Notes: a model not told the origin generated them from the letters alone. A stretch of DNA of 64,000 nt from Caballeronia calidae (GCF_900044055.2 NZ_FCOX02000016.1:1-64000); one strand, 5' to 3'; shown: positions 46,892 to 55,934, numbered from the stretch's first letter. Numbers and translations are program-made.

Positions 46892-48291
46892 TTGGCAACT
46901 TGTCCGGCAGATGAACGGTTCTTCTTGTACCACTCGTGAAAAGTCTCGGCGGGCGCTTCGGGCAAGTCGCGCTGGCGTCCCCAGATATTCAGCGGGTTAT
47001 AGAGCACGAAGTTGGGCAGACGCTTGAGCGCGCCGCCGAGCGAGGCGACCGTCGCGCGATAAAGCGTCGGGCTCGCGAGGAGGCGCCCCGCCATCTTCAG
47101 CACTTCCTGCTTCACGAACGGCACTTCGTGCTTCTCGGCGATCACTTCGCGCCATTTGTAGATCTGCTCGTGGATATTCACCTTCACGGGACAGACGTTG
47201 GTGCAACTGCCGTTCATCGTCGATGCGAACGGCAGCGCGCTGTAGCGCTTGAGATCGTAGGTCGGGTTGATGATCGCGCCGATCGGCCCGGAATACGTGC
47301 CGCCGTAGGACAAGCCGCCGCTCCTTCGATACACCGGGCACGTGTTCATGCACGCGCCGCAGCGGATGCACTTGAGCGAGTACCAGAAGTCGTCCATCGC
47401 GAGCCGTTCGGAACGGCCGTTGTCGACGAGGATGAAGTGCATCTCCGCGCCCGGACGCGGCGCGCGAAAGTGCGACGTGTATTGCGTGATCGGCGAACCG
47501 AGCGCGCTGCGCGACAGCATCCGCACGAACACGCCGAGATCGGCGATCGTCGGGATGATCTTCTCGATGCCGATCGACGCGATATGCAGCGGCGGTACGT
47601 TCGCGGACAGATCCGCGTTGCCCTCGTTCGTGCACACGACGACCGTGCCCGTCTCCGCGACCGCGAAGTTGCAGCCCGTCATGCCCGCCGTCTTTTCGCG
47701 CACGAAATACGGCCGCGTGTTCATGCGCTGGCTTTCGGCGAGATAGTGGATGTCGCTGTTCTTCGGATCGGTGCCGATGGTCTTGCCGAACAGCTCGGCC
47801 ACGTCCGCGCGCAGCTTGTGCACCGCGGGCACGACCATATGGCTCGGGTCCTGATGATCGAGTTGCTGAATCCGCTCGCCGAGATCGGTTTCCATCACCG
47901 TGATGCCGCGCGGCTCGAGGTAATCGCGCATGTAGCACTCGTCGGTCAGCATCGACTTGCTCTTCACGAGCGATGTCATGCCGCGCTCGCTCATCAGCTT
48001 GTGGACGAGCGCGTTGTGCTCCTCCGCATTGGCCGCGAAATGCACGACGACGCCATTTTTCTCCGCCTGATCGACGAACTGCGCGATGTAATCCGCGAGA
48101 TTCGACAGCGTGTGCTCCTTGATCCCCGACGCGAGATTGCGCAGCGCCTCCCATTCGGGGATGCCGTGCGCCTGCGCGTCGCGCTTGGTGCGCAAATCCC
48201 ACAGGCGCTTGTCGTGGAACGCGACGTGATCCGGCTTCTGCAGAAACGCGCCCGCCGCTTTCGCGTGATCGATACGAACGGTTTTGCTCAT
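46888..48291 (-). CDS. lutB: Lactate utilization iron-sulphur protein B
   Basis: A 467-residue protein with an N-terminal LUD domain and a C-terminal ferredoxin-like domain carrying two [4Fe-4S] motifs: CIRCGACMNTCPVYR (near 310) and later CTNVCPVKVN. With LutA and LutC it oxidises L-lactate to pyruvate and passes electrons to the respiratory chain. The start is ATG 48291 overlapping the lutA stop; the frame runs further upstream inside lutA but is not coding there. Confidence 0.96.
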   Translation of the reverse strand: MSKTVRIDHAKAAGAFLQKPDHVAFHDKRLWDLRTKRDAQAHGIPEWEALRNLASGIKEHTLSNLADYIAQFVDQAEKNGVVVHFAANAEEHNALVHKLMSERGMTSLVKSKSMLTDECYMRDYLEPRGITVMETDLGERIQQLDHQDPSHMVVPAVHKLRADVAELFGKTIGTDPKNSDIHYLAESQRMNTRPYFVREKTAGMTGCNFAVAETGTVVVCTNEGNADLSANVPPLHIASIGIEKIIPTIADLGVFVRMLSRSALGSPITQYTSHFRAPRPGAEMHFILVDNGRSERLAMDDFWYSLKCIRCGACMNTCPVYRRSGGLSYGGTYSGPIGAIINPTYDLKRYSALPFASTMNGSCTNVCPVKVNIHEQIYKWREVIAEKHEVPFVKQEVLKMAGRLLASPTLYRATVASLGGALKRLPNFVLYNPLNIWGRQRDLPEAPAETFHEWYKKNRSSAGQVAK

Positions 48292-49031
48292 GCGCGCGCT
48301 CCGTTCAGAACCTGCGCGATATGGATGAACTTCGCATCGGCTTTCATGCGCTCGGCGCAGCCCTGCTGATGCATGAGACATGACATATCGCCCGACACGA
48401 TGTACTCCGCGCCCGCCCCGACGTGATCGCGCACCTTGTCCTGCCCCATGCGCACGGAGACGGCCTCTTCCGTCACCGAGAACGTCCCGCCGAATCCGCA
48501 GCATTCGTCCGGACGCGCGGGCGCAACGAACTCGATGCCCTTCACGCCTTCGAGCAACGCGCGCGGCTTCGAATACGGCGTGCCGGCGATCTCCGAATTC
48601 GACGTCTCGCGCAAATGCCGCACCGCGCTGCAACTGTTGTGCAGCCCGACCTTGTGCGGAAACTCGGCCCACGGAAACTCGCGCACCTTCAACACGTCAT
48701 GCAGGAATTCGACGAGTTCATAGGTATTGCGCCGCACCTTCTGCACCGCGCTCGTCTGCTCGATCGCGGTGAAGTGCTCGCGCACGTGGTGCGTGCAACT
48801 CGCCGACGGCCCGACGACGTAGTCGTAGTCGGCGAAATTGCGCGCGAACACGCGCTCGGCGCTGGCGGCGACCTTGTGCGCGCCGCTATTGGCCATCGGC
48901 TGGCCGCAGCAGGTCTGATCCTGCGGGTAATCGACGTCCAGCCCGAGGCGCTCGAGCACCTCCAGCGTGGCGATGCCGACCTGCGGATAGAACGCATCGA
49001 TGAAACAGGGAACGAACAGGGCAACTTTCAT
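48288..49031 (-). CDS. lutA: Lactate utilization protein A
   Basis: A 247-residue protein with two CCG domains (cysteine-rich, binding Fe-S or heterodisulphide-type clusters): QTCCGQPMANSGA (near 39) and PDECCGFGGTFSV (near 170). It is the GlcF-like subunit of LutABC. The start is ATG 49031 (MKVALFVPCFIDAFYP). Its promoter is at 49087-49115 with an operator directly after the -10, and it overlaps lutB by 4 bp. Confidence 0.95.
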   Translation of the reverse strand: MKVALFVPCFIDAFYPQVGIATLEVLERLGLDVDYPQDQTCCGQPMANSGAHKVAASAERVFARNFADYDYVVGPSASCTHHVREHFTAIEQTSAVQKVRRNTYELVEFLHDVLKVREFPWAEFPHKVGLHNSCSAVRHLRETSNSEIAGTPYSKPRALLEGVKGIEFVAPARPDECCGFGGTFSVTEEAVSVRMGQDKVRDHVGAGAEYIVSGDMSCLMHQQGCAERMKADAKFIHIAQVLNGARA

Positions 49032-49071
49032 GGAGGTCCGATTGCGAGGATGACGGGCGGCGCTTGGTAAG

Positions 49072-49086
49072 CTTGGTCTGACCAAG
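49072..49086. promoter_or_regulatory. Operator for the FadR-type regulator (LldR/PdhR-like palindrome)
   Basis: CTTGGTCTGACCAAG is a perfect 15-bp palindrome with TGGT-N3-ACCA at its core, the operator type of PdhR and LldR in the FadR subfamily. It lies directly downstream of the lutA -10 box, so a bound regulator would block transcription start. Confidence 0.8.
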
Positions 49087-49115
49087 ACTTTAAAGAGGCG
49101 GCTGTTTCGTGTCAA
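49087..49115 (-). promoter_or_regulatory. Promoter of lutABC
   Basis: On the minus strand TTGACA (49110-49115), a 17-bp spacer and TAAAGT (49087-49092). It abuts the palindromic operator and leaves a leader of about 50 nt before lutA. Confidence 0.78.
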
Positions 49116-49158
49116 ACTGGGGCAATCCTCAGGTTCCACCTTCCATTCGCGGCGAACG

Positions 49159-49902
49159 ATGACCTTCCAGCCCGTCCATGCGCATTCCTACGCCCGAGTG
49201 CGCCTTTCCGATGTCGTGTCCGGGCAGATTCGGGAATTGATTTCGAACGGCACGCTGCTGCCCGGTCAGCGCCTGCCCGCCGAGCGCGATCTGGCCGAGC
49301 AGTTGAACGTGTCGCGCCCGTCGCTGCGCGAGGCGCTGATCCGGCTGGAATCGGACGGTTTCATCCGCGCGGCCGGACGCGGCGGCTTCGTCGTATCGGA
49401 CGTGACGGCGCCGCTCGTGTCGCATCCGCTCGCGGCCCTGCTCGAAGCGCAACCGGACGCGAGCGCCGATGTGCTGGAACTGCGCCACGGCCTCGAAACG
49501 CTCTCCACCGCCTACGCCGCCGAGCGCGCGACCGAAGCCGATCTCGCGCGCATCGCGGCCGCATTCGACGCGCTGCGGACCGCCGTCGTGGAGAAGAGCA
49601 CGCGCATCGCGGAGAAGGATGCGGCGTTCCATCTCGCGATCGCGGACGCGACGCACAACGTCGCGCTGACGCACGTGATGCACGGACTCGACGAGCTCGT
49701 GCGCGAATCGATGCTGACGTCGCACCGGCTCGTCGACTATGACGACCAGATCGAAGCGACCCTGCTGGCGCAGCATCGCGCGATCTTCGATTCGATCGTC
49801 GCGCGCGATCCGGCGCGGGCGCGCGAGTGCGCGGGCGCGCATCTCGATTACGTGCGTACGCTCTACCGCGACCTGATGGCGAAGAAGAACCGTGTCGCTT
49901 GA
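49159..49902 (+). CDS. FadR-family (GntR) regulator of the lut operon
   Basis: A 247-residue GntR-type regulator: an N-terminal winged helix (VSGQIRELISNGTLLPGQRL, then RDLAEQLNVSRPSLREALI) and an all-helical FCD effector domain with metal-binding His residues (AFHLAIADATHN, near 155). It is divergent from lutA with the TGGT-N3-ACCA palindrome between them, so it most likely responds to lactate like LldR or LutR. Repressor or dual action cannot be decided from sequence. Confidence 0.9.
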   Translation: MTFQPVHAHSYARVRLSDVVSGQIRELISNGTLLPGQRLPAERDLAEQLNVSRPSLREALIRLESDGFIRAAGRGGFVVSDVTAPLVSHPLAALLEAQPDASADVLELRHGLETLSTAYAAERATEADLARIAAAFDALRTAVVEKSTRIAEKDAAFHLAIADATHNVALTHVMHGLDELVRESMLTSHRLVDYDDQIEATLLAQHRAIFDSIVARDPARARECAGAHLDYVRTLYRDLMAKKNRVA

Positions 49903-50047
49903 ATCGAATCACATTACGAATCTGTAAGCGTCAAGAAAGTCGTGATAGGACAACGCCTACATGGATTTCGGACGCGCACGGCTAACGTGCGGCGTTCTGC
50001 TTCGCGATACTGGAACCGTCAACAAACAACACGCGAAGGAGGACAAC

Positions 50048-50122
50048 ATGCCTTATCTGCTCGGATGGCTGCTCGGCGTTCCCGTGATCGTGCTGGTGAT
50101 TCTGTATCTGATCTTTCATTGA
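50048..50122 (+). CDS. 24-residue membrane peptide
   Basis: A tiny ORF starting MPYLLGWLLGVPVIVLVILY and ending LIFH: one hydrophobic helix with no charged residues before the final His. Its ATG is preceded by AAGGAGG at ideal spacing, the strongest ribosome-binding site in the area, and a Rho-independent terminator follows 30 bp after the stop. Both support a real, separately transcribed small protein. Function unknown; a role modulating a membrane complex is only a guess. Confidence 0.75.
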   Translation: MPYLLGWLLGVPVIVLVILYLIFH

Positions 50123-50152
50123 CCGGCAGCGCGGCGATGCATCAAAAGAGTC

Positions 50153-50189
50153 AAGGGCGTCGATACAATACGACGCCCTTTCTCTTTTC
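50153..50189 (+). terminator. Terminator after the 24-residue peptide gene
   Basis: AAGGGCGTCG and CGACGCCCTT arms with loop ATACAATA, then TCTCTTTTC. The loop contains TACAAT, which could also serve as the -10 box of creA. Confidence 0.75.
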
Positions 50190-50201
50190 TGAAGGCTGAC
50201 G

Positions 50202-50678
50202 ATGAAACGCTCCGTCCTCGCACTCGCCGCATCGCTCGCTACTTTCCTCGGCGCGGGACTCGCGCACGGGGAAGAAATCGCCAGCGTCAATACCAATTTC
50301 CGTTTCACCGGCTCGGACCGCGTGAGTGTCGACGCCTACGACGATCCGCTCGTCGAAGGCGTGACCTGCTATGTGTCGCGGGCGCGCACGGGCGGCGTCA
50401 AAGGCACGCTCGGCATCGCGGAAGATCCGACGGAAGCGTCGATCGCCTGCCGCCAGGTCGGGCCGATCAAGATCACACAGCCGCTCAAGCAGAAAACCGA
50501 TGTCTTTTCCGCCGGCATGTCGTTCATCTTCAAGACGCTGCATGTGGTGCGCATTGTCGATACGAAGCGCAACACGCTCGTCTATCTGACCTACAGCGAC
50601 CGCATCGCGACCGGCAGCCCGAAGAACAGCGTGACCGCCGTGCCGGTGCCCGCGGGCACGACCATACCGGTCAAGTGA
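50202..50678 (+). CDS. creA: CreA family protein
   Basis: A 158-residue exported protein of the CreA family: a signal peptide ending AGLAHG/EE (near residue 24), then VNTNFRFTGSDRVSVDAYDD and VEGVTCYVSRARTGGVKG. Two Cys (in VTCYV and IACRQVG) could form a disulphide. Function is unknown; E. coli creA lies beside a two-component system, not the case here. Confidence 0.92.
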   Translation: MKRSVLALAASLATFLGAGLAHGEEIASVNTNFRFTGSDRVSVDAYDDPLVEGVTCYVSRARTGGVKGTLGIAEDPTEASIACRQVGPIKITQPLKQKTDVFSAGMSFIFKTLHVVRIVDTKRNTLVYLTYSDRIATGSPKNSVTAVPVPAGTTIPVK

Positions 50679-50755
50679 GGTCCAACTGTCCGGCCCGGGA
50701 TGCGACAAAGTTGTAAACTGTCCGATTCCGCCTCCCGCTGCCGATTTCTTCCGTC

Positions 50756-51577
50756 ATGAACGCCGCCCGTTTCCGCAATGCCGCACGCTACTGGCGCTCG
50801 CCGCTCGTGCCGGACGCGGACATGGTCACGGCCGAATACTACGACCACGAATTCTCGCCGCACTGGCACGACGCCTACACGGTGCCCGTCATCGAAGCGG
50901 GCGCCGAGTGCTACGACTACCGCGGCGCGCATCACGTGGCCGAAGCGGGCTCGGTGCCGGTAATCAATCCCGGCGAAGTGCATACCGGCGCGCGGGCCGT
51001 CGATGCCGGCTGGCGGTATCGCGTGTTCTATCTGCCGGTGCCGTTCGTCGAGGATCTCGCGCGCGAGATGTCGGCGCGGCCGGCGGCGTCGCCGTGGTTT
51101 CCCGTCGATATCATCCGCGACACCGATCTCGCGCGGCGGCTGGTGTGCGCGCATCGGCTGCTGGAAAGCGGCGTCGATCCGCTCGCCGCGGAAACCGCGC
51201 TCGTCGATGCCGTGACGACGCTCATCGGCCGTCACGCGCTGGAGCGCCCCGGCATCGCCCCGCTCGCCGCCGATGCCAACCGCGTCGCGACGATGAAATC
51301 CCGCCTCGCCGACGATCTGCTCGAACCGCTCACCCTCGCCGAGCTGGCGCAGACGGTCGGCCTCTCGACCTTCCACGCCGCCCGCCTCTTCACGCGCGAA
51401 ACGGGACTCGCGCCGCACGCGTGGCGCAACCAGATGCGCATCGTGCGTGCGCTGCCCGCGTTGCGCGCGGGCGCCTCCGTGACCGATGTCGCGGCGGCGA
51501 GCGGCTTCACCGACCAGAGCCATTTCACGCGTCATTTCAAGCGCACGTTCGGCGTGCCGCCCGGCCGCTGGCGCTGA
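50756..51577 (+). CDS. AraC-family transcriptional regulator
   Basis: A 273-residue regulator with a cupin-like effector domain (HDAYTVPVIEAGAECYDYRG at about 40-60) and a C-terminal double helix-turn-helix (LTLAELAQTVGLSTFHAARL and VTDVAAASGFTDQSHFTRHF). It stands 88 bp before azlCD, same strand, an arrangement common in Proteobacteria, so it probably controls that exporter. Effector unknown; an amino acid is a reasonable guess. Confidence 0.92.
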   Translation: MNAARFRNAARYWRSPLVPDADMVTAEYYDHEFSPHWHDAYTVPVIEAGAECYDYRGAHHVAEAGSVPVINPGEVHTGARAVDAGWRYRVFYLPVPFVEDLAREMSARPAASPWFPVDIIRDTDLARRLVCAHRLLESGVDPLAAETALVDAVTTLIGRHALERPGIAPLAADANRVATMKSRLADDLLEPLTLAELAQTVGLSTFHAARLFTRETGLAPHAWRNQMRIVRALPALRAGASVTDVAAASGFTDQSHFTRHFKRTFGVPPGRWR

Positions 51578-51665
51578 TCCGCGCGTTCCGGCGACGCGAA
51601 AGCGCAAGAACGTACAAGCATTCGAACCGGTGTTTTACGTATCCTCGCTTCCATAGGAGGAAATC

Positions 51666-52442
51666 TTGAAAGCAACACCCGCTCAACCGTCCGCGAATTC
51701 GTCGGGCTCCGGGCTGCGCGAATTCGCCGCCGGCGCCCGCGACACCATCCCGATGATGGTCGGCGCCGCGCCCTTCGGCGTGATCTTCGGCACGCTCGTC
51801 ACCGCAAGTCCGCTCACGCTCTGGCACGGCCAGCTGATGTCGCTCGCGGTGTTCGCGGGCTCCGCGCAGTTCATTGCGGTCGGGCTGATCGCATCGCACG
51901 CGAGCTTCGCCGTCATCTGGGCGACGACGCTCGTCGTCAATCTGCGTCACGTGCTGTATTCGGCGACGCTCGCGCCCTATGTCGCGCATCTGCCGCGCCG
52001 CTGGCGCTGGGCGCTCGCGGGCATCATGACCGACGAAGTCTTCGCGGTCGCCTACGCGCACTATCAGAAGCGCCCGCCCGGCGAGACCGGCCCGCACTAC
52101 TTCTTCGGCTCCGGCGTCGCGATGTATCTGAACTGGCAGATGTGGACGCTCATCGGCCTGCTGTTCGGCGCGGCGTTCCCCGGTTTGAAATCGCTCGGAC
52201 TCGACTTCGCGATGGTCGCGACCTTCATCGCGATCATCGTGCCGCAGCTCGTCGCGGTGCGCTTCGTCGCGGCGGCGCTGGCGTCGGGCGTGCTGTCGTT
52301 CGCGTGGCAGGGCTGGCCGTACAAGCTCGGCTTGCTCGCGGCCGTGCTGGTAGGCGTCGCGGTCGGCATGGTGCTCACGCTGATGGAAAATCGTCCGCAG
52401 GAGAAGAACCGCCTGAAGAATCCGAAGGAGCGCACGCAATGA
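51666..52442 (+). CDS. azlC: Branched-chain amino acid exporter, large subunit AzlC
   Basis: The large membrane subunit of an AzlCD/YgaZH exporter, expected to export branched-chain amino acids or analogues. It has 258 residues and five to seven hydrophobic segments; GARDTIPMMVGAAPFGVIFG and the NLRHVLYSATLAPY stretch are family blocks. It starts with TTG at 51666, behind AGGAGG at 51656-51661, a strong site that decides the start. Overlaps azlD in ATGA. Confidence 0.93.
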   Translation: MKATPAQPSANSSGSGLREFAAGARDTIPMMVGAAPFGVIFGTLVTASPLTLWHGQLMSLAVFAGSAQFIAVGLIASHASFAVIWATTLVVNLRHVLYSATLAPYVAHLPRRWRWALAGIMTDEVFAVAYAHYQKRPPGETGPHYFFGSGVAMYLNWQMWTLIGLLFGAAFPGLKSLGLDFAMVATFIAIIVPQLVAVRFVAAALASGVLSFAWQGWPYKLGLLAAVLVGVAVGMVLTLMENRPQEKNRLKNPKERTQ

Positions 52443-52762
52443 ACTATGTCTGGTTGATCGTCGGCATGGCGGTGGTCACGTATGCGATCCGCGCCGCCGT
52501 GTTCGTGCTGGGCGAGCGCATTCCGTTTCCGCCCATCGTGCGCACGGCCCTCTCGTTCGTGCCGGTGACGGTGCTCACCGCGATCATCGTGCCGATGACC
52601 GTCTCGCCGCACGGCAGCGGCGCCGAGATCACGTGGCGCAATCCGCAGCTGGTCGCGGCGATCGTCGCGATTATCGTTTGCGCGCTCACGAAGCGGCCGC
52701 TTTTGACGATTGCGGTGTCGCTCGCGGTGTTTTTCTTCTGGCAGTTCGTGGTGCTGCGCTGA
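52439..52762 (+). CDS. azlD: Branched-chain amino acid exporter, small subunit AzlD
   Basis: The small membrane partner of AzlC: 107 residues and four hydrophobic helices. ALSFVPVTVLTAIIVPMTV is the conserved segment. Its ATG overlaps the azlC stop by 4 bp, so the two subunits are made together. I see nothing certain in the 165 bp that follow. Confidence 0.92.
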   Translation: MNYVWLIVGMAVVTYAIRAAVFVLGERIPFPPIVRTALSFVPVTVLTAIIVPMTVSPHGSGAEITWRNPQLVAAIVAIIVCALTKRPLLTIAVSLAVFFFWQFVVLR

Positions 52763-52927
52763 ACCCCTGTCGCCGATTCACTGCCCAACGGCTTTCAAAA
52801 AGCCTCGAAGAAGCCTCAAGTTCCCGGAAATCGCGCCGATATCAGAAACGAATGGACTCCGCCTGATTAGCGGCGCCGCAAGCATTTCCCGCCATCGGCA
52901 TGCCGAGAAGCGGAACCGGGAACCAAC

Positions 52928-53692
52928 ATGCGTCAAATCACCCTTTCGCTTCGCGACGAGACGATCGCTTCGCTGCAGCGCGACTTCGAAGCGTTTCTGC
53001 GTCTGTCGCTGAAGCTTGATCCACAATTCGTCACGCCGTCGTTCGAGGACTTCCTGCGCGCGAAGCTGCTCGACAACAACACGCCGCTCACCGAGCAGGC
53101 GGTGCAGCGCATGCTCACTCACGGCCAGTACGCGTGGGCGAAGCGCGCGCTCGACAAGGAGTTTCCGGACGTCGTCGAAATCCTGATCCGTCAGGCGGCG
53201 GAGCACGGTTTCGCGTTCGCGATCCGCGCCGACTGGACCGCCGAGGATCTCGTCAGGGCGTCGCGCGAATGGGCGACGGCCATCGTCACCGAGGCGAAGG
53301 GCGACGTGTCGCAAGTGGACATGCTGGCGTCGCAGATCAAGTCGGCGGCGGCGGATATCCGCGATGTCGAAGAGAAGATGCAGACGCCCGCATGGCGTCT
53401 CGCCGATTCGCTGCGTCAGCGCGTGTACGAAACGAAGATTGCGGTGGAAGCCAGCATTGGGTCGACCGCGCGCGAGAAGCTCGGCGAATTGCGCTGCCTG
53501 CTGCGGCTCGGCATTGTTTATGGCTCGATCCAGAAGCAGGAGGCGCAGCAGGTGCTCGAGTATCTGCGCGCGCTGCGGCCTGAACTCTTCGTCGAAGAGC
53601 CTTACGACGGCTTCACGCGCTTCGCCGCGTGGCTACGCAGCATCTTCGCGCCGACGCCGCGCGCGCCGCGAACCTCGCGCGCGCAGCGCTGA
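52928..53692 (+). CDS. Conserved hypothetical protein
   Basis: A soluble, mostly helical protein of 254 residues with no signal peptide or membrane segment. The middle part (DMLASQIKSAAADIRDVEEK at about 135-155) looks like a coiled coil; the C-terminus is short, basic and Pro-rich (PTPRAPRTSRAQR). I do not recognise a domain. It stands between azlD and the convergent helicase gene, 12 bp from the latter. Codon use is like its neighbours, so no sign of recent transfer. Confidence 0.7.
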   Translation: MRQITLSLRDETIASLQRDFEAFLRLSLKLDPQFVTPSFEDFLRAKLLDNNTPLTEQAVQRMLTHGQYAWAKRALDKEFPDVVEILIRQAAEHGFAFAIRADWTAEDLVRASREWATAIVTEAKGDVSQVDMLASQIKSAAADIRDVEEKMQTPAWRLADSLRQRVYETKIAVEASIGSTAREKLGELRCLLRLGIVYGSIQKQEAQQVLEYLRALRPELFVEEPYDGFTRFAAWLRSIFAPTPRAPRTSRAQR

Positions 53693-53704
53693 ACGCGACC
53701 GCCC

Positions 53705-55867
53705 TTAGTCCCACATCCCCTTCAGGCGCGCCGCGATATCGATCTTCGCTTTCGCGGCCGCCGCGAGCCCCGCCGCCGTCGGCGCGGCAGGCGCGATCAC
53801 CGGCGGCCACGCGGCCGCTTCGAAGTTCTGCATCAGATGCGGCGGAATGAAGCGCGTGCGCTGCGCCCACACGTGCCGGTCGCCGAGATGCGTCTGGTTG
53901 TGCACGTAGAAACGCTGCGGCGTGATGATGTGCAGGTCTTCCTTCGCGCGCGTCATCGCGACATATAAAAGCCGCCGCTCCTCGTCGATTTCCTCGTCGC
54001 TGCCCGTGCCGAGATCGGACGGAATGCAGCCGTCCACGCCGTTCAGCACGAACACGTTGCGCCATTCCTGCCCCTTCGCCGAATGGATGGTCGAGAGAAT
54101 CAGATAGTCTTCGTCGAGCATCGGCACGCCGGATTCGTCGCTGGTCGCGTCGGGCGGATCGAGCGTGAGCTCGGTGAGAAAGCGCTCGCGCGTCGGATAC
54201 GTCGACGCGATGCTTTCCATCTGCAAAACGTCGCCGATGCGAATGGCCGCGTCTTCGTGATTGCGTTCGAGATGCGGCTCGTACCAGCGCCGGATCATCT
54301 CGAACTCCGCCGGCCAGCCCGATTCGCGCCCGCAGAGCTTCGCCATCAGACCGACGAAGCGCGGCCAGTCATCGCTCGCGCGCGCCGGCGCCTGGAACGT
54401 GGCAATGGCGTTCGGCGCAACGGCGTCGGGCGCGCTCACGCTATCCAGCAAGCGCCCCGCGATGGCCGGACCGATGCCCGGCAACAACTGCGCGACGCGA
54501 AAGCCCGCGACGCGATCGCGCGGATTCTCCGCCCAGCGCAGCACCGCGAGCACGTCCTTCACATGGACCGAATCGAGAAACTTGAGCCCGCCGAACTTCA
54601 CGAACGGAATGTTGCGCCGCGTGAGCTCGATTTCGAGCGTCGCGCTGTGATGCGCGGCGCGAAAGAGCACCGCCTGCGCTTTCAGCTTCATGCCGCCTTC
54701 GCGCGCTTCGAGCACTTTCTCGACGACATAGCGCGCCTGATCGGCTTCATCGGCGACGGAGACGACGCGCGGCTTCTGCGCCGATGCCTTGTCGGTCCAG
54801 AGGTTCTTCGTATAGCGCTCGGACGCGAGCCCGATCACCGCGTTCGACGCCGCGAGAATCGGCTCCGTCGAACGATAGTTGCGATCGAGCGTGACGGTTG
54901 CGGCAGGCGGCTCGAAATGGCCGGGAAAATCGAGGATGTTGCGCACCGTCGCGCCGCGGAACGAGTAGATGGACTGCGCATCGTCGCCGACGACGGTCAG
55001 CCCGCGCCCGTCCGGCTTCATCGCGAGCAGAATGGACGCCTGCAGGCGGTTCGTATCCTGATACTCGTCGACGAGGACGTGATCGAAGCGGCTCGCGAGA
55101 TCCGCCGCGACCGACGGCTCAGCCGCGAGATGCGACCAGTAGAGCAGCAGGTCGTCGTAATCGAGCACGCTTTGCGCCTGTTTCGCGGCGACGTACGCGG
55201 CGAAGAGGCGCTTCAGGTCCGCTTCCCATTCGCGGCACCACGGATACGACTGGTCGAGCACGGTCGCCAGCGACGCGCCCGTGTTCACGACGCGCGAGTA
55301 GATCGCGAAGCACGTCGACTTGGCCGGAAAGCGCTTTTCCTTCGATGACAAACCGAGCTCGTGCCGCACGAGGTTCATGAGATCGGCAGAGTCCTCGCGG
55401 TCGTTGATCGTGAACGACGGTGCGAGTCCGACGAGATCGGCGTAATCGCGCAGCAGGCGCGCGCCGACGCTGTGAAACGTGCCCGACCACGTGAGACCCT
55501 GCGCGATGGCGCTGCGCGTGCCGAGCGCGTTCATCGCGATGCGCGACACGCGCCGCGTCATTTCGAGCGCCGCGCGGCGCGAAAACGTGAGCAGCAGAAT
55601 GCGATGCGGGTCCGCGCCCTTCACCAGCAGATGCGCGACGCGATGCGCGAGCGTGTTGGTCTTGCCCGACCCCGCGCCCGCGATCACGAGAAGCGGACCG
55701 CCCGCGCGGCCGGGTTCATCGACGCCGAATTCGACGGCCTGACGCTGCGCCTCGTTCAGCTTCGCGAGATAGTCGGCGACCTGTTTCGCGGTGGATTCGG
55801 AAGCGGTGTCGGCGGTGTCGGGAAGCGTGAGCACGTGAGGAAGAAGCACGGGAAAAGAGTGACGCAT
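53705..55867 (-). CDS. UvrD/Rep-family ATP-dependent DNA helicase
   Basis: A superfamily 1A 3'-5' helicase of about 720 residues. Motif I is VIAGAGSGKTNTLAHR, Ia LLTFSRRAALEM, II VLVDEYQDTN, III VGDDAQSIYSFRGA, IV LDRNYRS, V LSTIHSAKGQEW and VI LLYVAMTRAKEDL. The C-terminal tail of UvrD is absent. ATG 55867 is preceded immediately by a LexA-like box (55869-55884); a TTG at 55897 would place that box inside the gene, and GTG codons downstream are also possible, so the start is uncertain. A role in repair under SOS control is inferred. Confidence 0.92.
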   Translation of the reverse strand: MRHSFPVLLPHVLTLPDTADTASESTAKQVADYLAKLNEAQRQAVEFGVDEPGRAGGPLLVIAGAGSGKTNTLAHRVAHLLVKGADPHRILLLTFSRRAALEMTRRVSRIAMNALGTRSAIAQGLTWSGTFHSVGARLLRDYADLVGLAPSFTINDREDSADLMNLVRHELGLSSKEKRFPAKSTCFAIYSRVVNTGASLATVLDQSYPWCREWEADLKRLFAAYVAAKQAQSVLDYDDLLLYWSHLAAEPSVAADLASRFDHVLVDEYQDTNRLQASILLAMKPDGRGLTVVGDDAQSIYSFRGATVRNILDFPGHFEPPAATVTLDRNYRSTEPILAASNAVIGLASERYTKNLWTDKASAQKPRVVSVADEADQARYVVEKVLEAREGGMKLKAQAVLFRAAHHSATLEIELTRRNIPFVKFGGLKFLDSVHVKDVLAVLRWAENPRDRVAGFRVAQLLPGIGPAIAGRLLDSVSAPDAVAPNAIATFQAPARASDDWPRFVGLMAKLCGRESGWPAEFEMIRRWYEPHLERNHEDAAIRIGDVLQMESIASTYPTRERFLTELTLDPPDATSDESGVPMLDEDYLILSTIHSAKGQEWRNVFVLNGVDGCIPSDLGTGSDEEIDEERRLLYVAMTRAKEDLHIITPQRFYVHNQTHLGDRHVWAQRTRFIPPHLMQNFEAAAWPPVIAPAAPTAAGLAAAAKAKIDIAARLKGMWD

Positions 55868-55868
55868 A

Positions 55869-55884
55869 CTGTATATCCATACAA
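55869..55884. promoter_or_regulatory. LexA-like SOS box at the helicase promoter
   Basis: CTGTATATCCATACAA fits the LexA site CTGT-N8-ACAG in 7 of 8 fixed positions, with the AT-rich middle typical of strong boxes; forward context TACTGTATAT also matches. It overlaps a possible -10 (TATACA on the minus strand) of the helicase gene. Confidence 0.65.
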
Positions 55885-55934
55885 CCCGCGCGCGCAAGTC
55901 TTTGGCTCGTCAGGGCTTTTGGCCCCACAAAGCA

